Below, in pieces: positions 57,096 through 64,000 of a stretch of 64,000 nt of DNA. The notes under the pieces were generated by a model, which ran no database searches, was not told where the DNA came from, and saw nothing but the letters and a program-made list of their open reading frames with translations. This stretch comes from Elymus sibiricus (lineage: Eukaryota > Streptophyta > Magnoliopsida > Poales > Poaceae): the NCBI GenBank assembly GCA_039707655.1, contig CM077665.1, positions 288,614,205 through 288,678,204 on the forward strand. The letters are read 5' to 3'. Position 1 is the first letter of the stretch; every line of letters starts with the position of its first letter. Both the position numbers and the translations under genes were made by a program.

Positions 57096-57184
57096 AAAAT
57101 TTGACGCGTGGCACCAAATGGTTATCATACAAGTTTTGTATGTACATGAATTCAATAAACCAATATTATCAATGATTGCTGCCG

Positions 57185-58480
57185 AGCTATCATGCCAAAA
57201 TGTTTCTAATTCATTCACATTCGTATGAAAAGGTCCCTAGAAAACTCAATTGATGTATAGAAAGGGCCGAATTGGTGCACTAGAGGACACGTTGAATGTA
57301 GTTTCGTCACAAAAGGTGTCATGTTCCCTATCGAAACCACAATGTCAGAGCATGTGCCTCTAGTTCAAAATTTGAACTACGCATATTAAATCCCTAGAAA
57401 CTCAATTAATGTATAAAAGGGGCCGAATCGGTGGACTAACGACTCACTCAATGTAGTTTCACCAACAAAGGTGACATGTTCCCTATCGAAATCACAAGGC
57501 TTCTTGAATAAGCTTTGGCTTGTAAGATGCATGTCCCAATATTTGCCCCAAATTCGTCAGAAAACAAAATGCACACCGTAGATGTGCCGTGGCATGACAC
57601 TGTGTAAGTTTCGTGAATTCATGGCGAGCTTTGGGTTCTCTCGGACTTTGAAACCAAGACTATCAATGTTTGCGGTCTAGTCACGACACCGAGATGTTTG
57701 TAATTCAGTGACCATCAGTGCATGGGATCTAAACATTGACCCAATGACACAAAATGGTTTTTAATCCATTTTGGTGCGCTGGAGCCCATGCTTGTAATTC
57801 AAACTTAAGTTCTTCACATTAAGTCCATGCCTAGAAAACTCATATGTCGTTTCGACCACAAAGGTGACATGTTCCATATCGAAACCACCATGCTTGTCGT
57901 GGGAAGCTCCAATTTGTAAGAGGTTTGTCCCAAAACTTATATACCATGTCCTATAAGTGTCGTGTCGAGACACCAGTTTCAATAATTTCACATTTTAGCA
58001 TTGCACTTGTATTAGCCTATGTTGCATGTAGAAAAAATATCAACGCAAGAAGAGACATCGAATGTCGTTCCCTCCACAGAGGTGACATGTTCCATATCGA
58101 AACCATGATGGTTCTTGAGAGAAGTTTTGGTGTGCAAGAGACTTGTCCCACATTGGACAAAAAAAATTCATGTCGTATAAGTGTCGTGTCATGACACGGG
58201 GTAAGTTTCAAGAATTTTAGACGAGTTGTGGATTTATGATGATTTAATAGCCAAGTTTCTCAATGTTTATGGCCTCGTCATGACTTCGAGATGTTTGCAA
58301 TCCATTCACATTCATTTGCATGGGACCTAAACAAGGAACCCAAGGACACAAATACCTTTTTTCAACCCATTTTGGTGACACGAAGCATGTTCCTTTAGTT
58401 CAAATTTGAATTATGCACATTAAATGTCTACAAACTTGATTAGTGTAGTATACAAAAAGCTAAACGAACCATGAATAATT
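57185..58480 (+). repeat. Degenerate long-period tandem repeats
   Basis: A gene-free stretch in which sentences recur. AAACTCAATTGATGTATAGAAA (57243) and AAACTCAATTAATGTATAAAA (57399) are about 157 bp apart. GGTGACATGTTCC.TATCGAAA occurs near 57316, 57465, 57860 and 58080. ATCAATGTTTGCGGTC..GAGATGTTTG (57660) recurs near 58257. Spacing varies, so the array is old or built of nested duplications. No terminal repeats or coding capacity were found. Confidence 0.6.
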
Positions 58481-58599
58481 TAAAGTAGTTATATAAACCC
58501 GTCTGAAGCTCGTGCATGTGTAAGCACGGTGTGCGCGTGTCGTGCTAGCTCGAGCATCCTTCTTTCAGAAGTTATCCAATTTGTATTAAAATGATGTTC

Positions 58600-58904
58600 T
58601 ATCCAAACAAGCTTCTCCTGCCACTCCCCCAATCGGTCTCCCGCCACCTCCCCAATCGGATTCCCTCTGAAGCGCCGGCCCCCTCATCAACCTACTGGAC
58701 GAGGAGGACGAGCCGGAGCAGGCCGGAGAGCAGGCAAAAGCGGCATCACGCCATCGAGCATCAGCAAGACGTCATCATCAGCCCCCACGCCACCATCGCA
58801 CACGGTTTCCAGTACTACCAGAAACGTCTACGATGTGTGTCTGGTCCCACCGGGTGCCCATCGGGGCACGCCTTGTATATGATAGGAGGCAACCGTTACC
58901 AGCA
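58600..58904. other. GC-rich segment before the 5S-like sequence, no recognised gene
   Basis: The 142-codon frame at 58591-59019 runs through this GC-rich stretch and through the 5S-like sequence, so it is unlikely to be a gene. A different frame reads LINLLDEEDEPEQAGEQAK around 58687-58740, which looks protein-like. It could be a host exon relic but has no start or family match. Confidence 0.3.
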
Positions 58905-59005
58905 AGATGCGGCTTTCCAGGCCGTAACCCATTCGAATGGAACTCGGAAGTTAAGCTGCTTTCGGTGGAGTAGTCAAGGATGGGTGACCGGTTGGGAAGT
59001 TGCTA
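58905..59005 (+). ncRNA. 5S rRNA-derived sequence (degenerate)
   Basis: About 100 bp parallel plant 5S rRNA in order. An AGATGCGG start (GGATGCG in 5S) leads to GAACTCGGAAGTTAAGC (5S: GAACTCCGAAGTTAAGC), then GGTGGAGTAGT, GGATGGGTGACC and TGGGAAGT. Box A (AGTTAAGC) and box C (GGATGGGTGACC) of the internal pol III promoter are kept, while the 5' third is diverged. It is not a functional rRNA gene; it may be a 5S-derived SINE or pseudogene. Confidence 0.7.
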
Positions 59006-59024
59006 GATTTCAAGGTTAATTTAG

Positions 59025-59078
59025 GCGGTGTGATATGATCACTAGAGGCATAAATAAAAATGCCTGTAGTGATATGTC
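59025..59078. repeat. Hairpin just downstream of the 5S-like sequence
   Basis: GATATGATCACTAGAGGCAT faces ATGCCTGTAGTGATATGTC across a short A-rich loop, arms of about 18-20 bp with few mismatches. It could be the end structure of the 5S-derived element or a separate small inverted repeat. Confidence 0.5.
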
Positions 59079-59312
59079 ATTCCGGCTAAATAAATCTTGA
59101 GATCCTTGTTTTGAAAATATCCATGATTTTATTTTGCTTCTTTTGCTGTTTTGAAAATGTCAAGGATCGAGTGTGTGTGTGTGTATGTGTGTGTGATATG
59201 TCATTCCCGCTAAATAAATCTGATCCTTGTTTCGAAAATATCCATGATTTTCTTTTGCTTCTTTTGCTGTTTTGAAAATGTCAAGGATCGAGTGTGTGTG
59301 TGTGTGTGTGTG
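59070..59312 (+). repeat. Tandem duplication of about 122 bp ending in (TG)n
   Basis: The block GATATGTCATTCC.GCTAAATAAATC ... TTTTGAAAATGTCAAGGATCGA followed by a TG run occurs twice in a row (about 59070-59191 and 59192-59312), nearly identical. This suggests slippage or unequal exchange between the TG tracts. Confidence 0.75.
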
Positions 59313-59781
59313 TACCAATGCCTGTGTGTGGACCATGTGCCTACATTGTGCGGTTTCTGATGACAAACCTATCGGTGGGCCATTAGGATCTGCCATGCCT
59401 TTTATTGACAACGCTGGAAGGCCAACGATGGGTGACGATGTGTGTGTGTGTGTGTGTGTAAACCCATATGCTTGTGTGTGGACCATGTGTACATTGTGCG
59501 GTTTCCGACGACAAACTTATTAGTGGGCCCTTAGGGTGTGTCATGCCTTTTATTGACAATGCTGGAAGGCAAAGGATGGGTGACGGTGTGTGTGTGTGTT
59601 GGGGGGTGCACGCGTGCGCGTGTGTGAACCCATGCCTGTGTGTGGACCATGTGCCTACATTGTTCGGTTTTCGACGACAAACCTATCAGCGGGCCCTTAG
59701 GGTTTGTCATGCCTTTTACTGACAATGCTGGAAGGCCAAGGATGGGTGACGGTGTGTGTGTGTGCGTGTGTGTGTGTGCGT

Positions 59782-59833
<52 letters not shown>

Positions 59834-59945
59834 ACCATGCATGCGTCCATTCTGCGGTTTTCGACGACACGCTTATATACCGATGGGCCTCTATATATCA
59901 TCCATTTGACTAACAACGCTGGAACGTCACCCTGCTACATGTCAT
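59313..59945 (+). repeat. Tandem array of 140-190 bp units separated by (TG)n microsatellites
   Basis: Four units share TGTGTGGACCATGTG, CGGTTTtCGACGACAAACcTAT, GGGCCcTTAGGG, CATGCCTTTTaTTGACAA.GCTGGAAGGC and AAGGATGGGTGACGGTG, then a TG run; the longest run is at about 59785-59832. The last unit is diverged. The long Cys/Val frames across this region are translations of the dinucleotide runs and are not genes. Confidence 0.8.
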
Positions 59946-60600
59946 GTGTGTGTGGGGGTGGGGGTGGGGGGAGGGGAACGATATATATATATACGTCCAT
60001 AACGATCTAGGTAGTATATATAACCAATCTTAAGGGGGGTATATATGTATATATATATGTCCAGTTATCTCAGCTAGGTGCATGCCACATCAATGATAGT
60101 GTACCATTGTGTATTAATTGTTGAAACACCGGACCACACCATTTTCGCATATACATTTGGCCATATGCAGGGGGATGGTGTTCTTCTAGCCCCGCTCAAC
60201 TGATCTTCGACGACGTGCCAAGTCGTGGGACCGCGTGATCTATATATCCCTATTGTCCAACAACAATATGTGATGGTTTGGCCATATTAAGGTATAAATT
60301 CTCCTAGTTGTCTTACGAAAATTCAGACATGGATAAATGTGTGACAAAGTTTGAACTAGGTCATGTGTTCATAGGACCCCATATATCATCCGGCACATAG
60401 TGTAGGGGGCAACACCCGATATTATGTTTGTCATGAAACCCTTTTGTGTCACATTGGACACTTTTAGGCATGCACATATGCAGCATGTGCGACACATTAA
60501 AGTTGCGCATTGCGAATTTAAACATGACAACACCATGTTCGTACATATATATAATTCATTTGAACCTAATTGCAAGTCTTTTTTAAAGATTTCACTATGA
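59946..60600. other. AT-rich spacer, nothing recognised
   Basis: Contains short TATATATA runs (59970-60060) and no frame or repeat that I can assign. Confidence 0.4.
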
Positions 60601-60607
60601 ACTACTT

Positions 60608-60631
60608 ATATATTTAGGAACGGAGGGAGTA
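60608..60631. mobile_element. Single Stowaway-type MITE end
   Basis: ATATTTAGGAACGGAGGGAGTA is the right terminal repeat of a Stowaway MITE with its TA. No matching CTCCCTCCGTTCC end was found in the preceding few hundred bases, so the element is truncated. Confidence 0.6.
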
Positions 60632-60906
60632 TATATTTGGGTCACTAGCGGGCGTGGTTGTGTTTTGACCCTCTCTTGCATTTTTTTCTTGTTTATCTCA
60701 AAGATGCTAGTATTATGTAAAATAGCAAACGAAACTAACGAAACAACCATATGCGATTGTACCCCGAGCAGACACGAGTGTGCTACCCTAACCGTGTGCG
60801 ATGCCCGTACACAGCAAAATCGGCCTAGCCTAGTGGTGCCAACCGCAAGCGTCAGCTAGTGCAAAGGGGTAATGTGCACAGTACAAACCCAAAACCGACA
60901 GGGACC

Positions 60907-60914
60907 TATAAAAG
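60907..60914 (+). promoter_or_regulatory. TATA box of the UIM/SIM gene
   Basis: TATAAAAG, 69 bp before the ATG at 60983, a normal distance for a plant promoter with a leader of about 40 nt. Confidence 0.65.
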
Positions 60915-60982
60915 ATCTCGCCGGCGGTGACAAACAGCTAATTTTTCCGCCGATAGCTCGCCACCACCACCACACACACCAA

Positions 60983-61729
60983 ATGGAACCGTTGCTCAAC
61001 CATGGGGATGTGCATGGCGCCGTCCTCATAGTGTTGGACGACGACGTGATAGAGGATTCCAACGTGTTGGCCGCCATGGAGGGCAATGGCAAACAGCCAG
61101 CTGCCGTGGCCGACGACGACTGGATAGAGGATTCCGACGCGCTGTCCTCCATGTCGGTCAAAGGTCAACTGTCATCTGCCACGGCCGCCGCCGCCGATGA
61201 CGACCCCGAGTTTCAGCGTCGGATGCAGATGGCCATCGCTCTGTCCATTTAGGAATCGGGCCTTGATGCGTTCCTACGCGATGAGGATGAGCGCCGTCTC
61301 AGTGTCAGTGTGGAACAATCTATCGCATCTGCGGTTGCCTTCCGCAACGCGGCTAGGGATCTGTAGCAGCAGAAACGGCAGGAGAGTGCGAAGAGGAAGC
61401 ATAACTCGGATGTAAAGGGCAAAAAGAGGCGGGAGCAGGACCAGAAGGCAGCGAAGCAGACCGCCGCATGCCTCTTAGCCGCGTTGGAGGCTAGTGCAGG
61501 CCTTGCAGCTGCGGCGGCAGCCCTGGCAACAACGGCCACGGCCACCAGGGAAGCAGCTCTAGCGAGATCGGCGCCCGTCTGTATCCCGATGGCCCACCTG
61601 GACGCCACGACACCGGTAGACCTGGCGAGAGGCGCCGCGGTCGCTCCAGCCGAGGTAGCCCCGCCGGTCTCTGCCATGGAACCAGTGGAGCTCATCGACT
61701 TGACGAGCTCCTCTGAATACTCGTTCTGA
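60983..61729 (+). pseudogene. Small protein with ubiquitin-interacting and SUMO-interacting-like motifs, two in-frame TAGs
   Basis: Frame from ATG 60983 to TGA 61729, 248 codons, with TAG at 61250 (codon 90) and 61364 (codon 128). Near the start, VLIVLDDD (about 12-19) and the twin DDDVIEDSNVLAAM / DDDWIEDSDALSSM units suggest a duplicated acidic motif. Residues about 72-92 (DDDPEFQRRMQMAIALSI, then the stop, then ES) fit the ubiquitin-interacting motif, an acidic patch then hydrophobic-x-x-A-x-x-S-x-x-E. A Lys/Arg-rich region follows the second stop. The C-terminus VELIDLTSSSE is a textbook SUMO-interacting motif. If intact it would bridge ubiquitin and SUMO signals, for example as a nuclear adaptor. 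Both stops replace codons where Gln would fit. The first 89 codons can still be translated and lose the motif's end. Confidence 0.6.
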
Positions 61730-62501
61730 GGCGAGGATGGTCATGACGACGGTGGAGGCGCGGCATTTGTATGCATCCATGGCGTAGTGAATATTTTGTG
61801 CAGTTCATCTTCATGTAATTTGACGAAGTGTTTGTAAATTACTGAGCGTATGAACTAATGTCAACTAATCCGCTGCAAAATAAGGCATTTTGTGTTGAAA
61901 ATTTGCCAAATGTTTGTGTCATCTGTTTGTGGGCATGTGGAAATTTAGGATGAATTTGACGTCTGCGACTAAAATTGAGGATGAACCATGTATTTTAACC
62001 CACCTTGATAAATCTCAGAAAGAGCTACCCGCCTCGAGCGATGCAAAAATTCGTGGTTTCGCGGCACGACATTTCGTTACAGCGTAGAGCGTACACACTT
62101 TATTATGTTTGGACCGTGTGCGATCTTGGTTGCTCCCGCCAAGTTCGTTTGCCAAAATTTAATTGGAAGCGGTATTTCAACTGCATGCCGCCTTTCCTCG
62201 TCCACCGCACCGACCCTATAGTAAAATTTCAGCCGCCGAGGCATTTGAACCGTCGCCATCCCTCGTCCACCACCATCTCCACCCACACCATTACTAGTAA
62301 AATTTTTAGCAGCAATGGCACATCCGCAAACACCCCCCCGTCCGCACAACACCCCTCCCCCTTCCTCCCCCGCTTGAAACCTAGCTCGCCCCCGCCGCCG
62401 CCTCCCACCACCAACCTCAGTAGGTCTGCCCGTGCCTCATAGCTAAACAAGTTCAGGGTCCCCACCGATCCACATACACCATCGCCGCCCTGAGTTTTTA
62501 G
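61730..62501. other. Intergenic region between the two small host genes
   Basis: AT-rich 3' flank of the UIM gene to about 62000, then a more GC- and CCACC-rich stretch (62240-62480) likely to be leader or promoter of the next gene. The 145-codon frame at 62005-62442 shows no domain and a biased composition, so it is not called. Confidence 0.4.
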
Positions 62502-63152
62502 ATGAGGCCGGAGGTGTCCCTTTCCCTCAGATCCCCATCCCGTACTCCAGAGAGTCGCAGCCTAATCAGCCTGACCACATCTCCCGTGGACCTCGAGGAG
62601 TGTACGAGCAAAAAGTGGTCTATCATGGCCTCTCTGTCGTACGCTGGCGAGGTGGGCGCCGTTCGCGCCGACCCTTCTTTCCCGGATGAACACCTCGCCG
62701 CGGGAGCCGGTGAGGACGCTGCCTACGTTGCCATGCCGAAGGCTTCAAGTCTGCGGGAACACGTGTTCCTGTATCTTAAGAGAGCCGGCTACGACATCAA
62801 GCTCGTCAACATCACCGGTTTCACCCGGGCCATGTCACAAGTTAAGTGGTCCACCGGCAACGCCTCTGGTTCAACCGTTGTCGATCTCTTCAAAGGCCCC
62901 GCCGCTGACCTCCTACGCCTCGCGGTCATGGATTTGCGATCCTTCTGCGCCATCTAGCCCCTTTTGTCATTTCTGAAGGAAACGTTCTACGGCGGTGGCT
63001 TGGGATCCTTAGCTTCAAAGACAGATCTCATCCACCAAGATAATGGCACACACTACGGCTGTTACAAGGGGAAACGTGCCATCTGCGACATCAGGGAGCA
63101 CACCCTGGGCACCTCATATCCCAAGTGGAAGGAGCCCATACATGACAAGTGA
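62502..63152 (+). pseudogene. Unrecognised small plant protein gene, one in-frame TAG
   Basis: ATG 62502, or more likely 62625 (TATCATGGCC), opens a frame that reaches TAG 62955-62957. The frame then stays open with the same coding quality to TGA 63152. Before the stop: LREHVFLYLKRAGYDIKLVN, STGNASGSTVVDLFKGPA, LLRLAVMDLRSFCAI. After it: LLSFLKETFYGGGLGSLASK, HYGCYKGKRAICDIREH. The two parts probably formed one protein of about 175 or 216 residues. The GYD...VMDLRSF arrangement loosely recalls the plant DUF506 (PDDEXK-like) family, but I cannot confirm that. It is the second gene in a row with an in-frame TAG. Confidence 0.5.
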
Positions 63153-63244
63153 GGCAACATCCTGTGAGAAAATCATACCTTTTGTAGCTAGCCGTCTCGT
63201 ACCCATTGTTGTAGTAGCTTTTGCCATGCGATAATCATGAAGTT

Positions 63245-63760
63245 ATTAATTGAGCATTTGTCCAGTTGTCAAGCAGATGCCTTGCTTTTCTGTATCTAGT
63301 TGTTAGGTTGGTTGCATTGAGTATTTGTCCAGTTTTCAATGGCTATAGTTGGTTGTTACAGTGAGCATGAATGCCTTGTTTCTTTCAGTTATTCACAATG
63401 TGATGTTCATTATGTGCAAGTATGAACTGTGCAGTTCAATTTCATCAATACCACCTGTTATGCCTGGTGTTGTTAACCTGTACCCTTAACTCCCGCTTTA
63501 AACATTTATGCCTTGTTTCTCTGAATTTGGTTCCCAGGTTGGTTGTAGTGAGCATTTGTCTAGTTTTCAAGCAAATGCCTTGCTTTTCTGTATCTGGTTG
63601 TTAGGTTGCTTGCAGTGAGCATTTGTCTAGTTTTCAAGCAGACGCCTAGCTTTTCGTTATCTGGTTGTTAGGTTGGTTCCATTGAGCATTTGTCTAGTAT
63701 CAAATGGCTATATTTGGTTGTTATAGTGAGCATATATGCCTTGTTTATTTCAAGCAGATA
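63245..63760 (+). repeat. Two-unit tandem repeats (about 67 and 44 bp)
   Basis: A longer unit (TGAGCATTTGTCTAGTTTTC, AAGCAGATGCCTTGC, TGTATCTGGTTGTTAGGTTG) occurs near 63252, 63548 and 63616. A shorter unit with the same start but AATGGCTATA.TTGGTTGTTA occurs near 63318 and 63683. In both places the shorter unit is followed by GTGAGCAT.TATGCCTTGTTT, so a block of long plus short units has itself been duplicated. No coding frame. Confidence 0.75.
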
Positions 63761-63881
63761 CCTTGTATACTTGGTTGATGTTAAGCCTGATGTACTTATC
63801 ATGACTTTACATGTACTTGCACAGGACAATAATGGGAGAGGCCAACGTTTTCCACCGAGGTTCTTTTCATCCCTCCGCTGA

Positions 63882-64000
63882 TACTCCATCCGTTCCATCA
63901 TGTAGTGCATATAGATCTTTGTGATGTATCTACATATAACATCTAAAATGTATACAATATAAATTTTTGTGATGTATCTAATGAAATGGAATTGCAATTC
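63882..64000. mobile_element. Stowaway-like MITE, cut by the window edge
   Basis: TA (63882-63883) followed by CTCCATCCGTTCCATCATG and TAGTGCATATAGATCTTTGTG, the usual Stowaway terminus and adjoining sequence. The opposite end lies beyond the window. Confidence 0.6.

Noticed and set aside
58591..59019. 142-codon plus frame
   Set aside because: Runs straight through the 5S-like sequence, so coding is unlikely.
59531..60010. Cys/Val-rich and Thr/His-rich frames on both strands
   Set aside because: They are six-frame translations of (TG)n/(CA)n runs; no start context or domain.
60780..60830. Possible single unit of the GTGTGCGATG array upstream of the UIM gene
   Set aside because: Only about 15 bases match (CGTGTGCGATGCCCG); too short to separate from chance.
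61250..61252. Programmed stop-codon readthrough in the UIM gene
   Set aside because: No recognisable readthrough context beyond the TAG itself, and a second TAG follows; mutation is simpler.

Overview
The window is nuclear DNA of a grass, almost certainly Triticeae (wheat, barley or Aegilops type). The basis is the nest of large LTR retrotransposons with Triticeae-style termini (TGTTGGGGAACG, TGATACGTCTC, TGAGGGAGTCC), an intact CACTA transposon, Stowaway MITE ends, and a few small host genes with TATA boxes or introns. Most of the 64 kb is mobile DNA. Genes of the lower copy-number fraction survive at about 17.4-21.1 kb, in split form at 32.5 and 56 kb, and at 61-63 kb.

Layout. 1-9.2 kb: LTR (398-889) of a minus-strand retroelement running off the left edge, then an old degenerate retroelement (890-7880) split by an AT-rich insertion (about 1.93-6.37 kb) that carries a short LINE tail with a target duplication, then an inverted LTR fragment. 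9.67-17.2 kb: a complete non-autonomous LTR element (TSD GCCAC) inserted in a repeat array that recurs at 18.7-19.2 kb. 17.4-18.7 kb: a dead DEDD-type 3'-5' exonuclease gene plus a second fragment of the same family. 19.36-21.06 kb: an apparently intact three-exon F-box gene (minus). 21.14-31.97 kb: a 10.8-kb CACTA transposon (TSD ACT) with an uninterrupted TNP2 transposase, a four-exon second gene (Ptta/En/Spm-like N-terminus, Ulp1-like C-terminus lacking the expected Cys), a small RNase-H1-hybrid-binding-domain protein with a membrane segment, and a captured LRR fragment.

32.46-56.48 kb: a coiled-coil host gene with a 66-residue internal duplication, split by a 23.1-kb nest. A chromodomain-type Ty3/gypsy element with 4.1-4.25 kb LTRs (32861-55969, TSD ATGAT/ACGAT) carries an extra intact 256-codon ORF upstream of gag. 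Its polyprotein is in turn split by a BARE/Angela-like Ty1/copia element (39163-48044, TSD ACTTC). 56.8-60.6 kb: a minisatellite matching one upstream of the split gene, a small Stowaway-like MITE, degenerate long-period repeats, a 5S-rRNA-like sequence and a (TG)n-bearing tandem array. 60.98-63.15 kb: two small host genes, one encoding a ubiquitin-interacting and a SUMO-interacting-like motif, each broken by in-frame TAG codons. 63.2-64 kb: tandem repeats and a MITE end.

Reading the nests in order gives a history. The F-box gene and the coiled-coil gene were once head-to-head neighbours with about 0.6 kb between their start codons. CACTA then entered on the F-box side, and gypsy followed by copia entered the coiled-coil gene; the order of CACTA relative to the gypsy is not resolved. 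Nearly every nonsense codon that can be judged (host and element genes alike) is what a C-to-T change on one strand would give, consistent with decay under cytosine methylation. No CRISPR, bacterial operon or conventional tRNA gene is present. The items most worth follow-up are the pre-gag ORF of the chromovirus, the CACTA HBD-membrane protein and Cys-less Ulp1 fold, the UIM/SIM gene, and the 36-bp minisatellite flanking the split gene.
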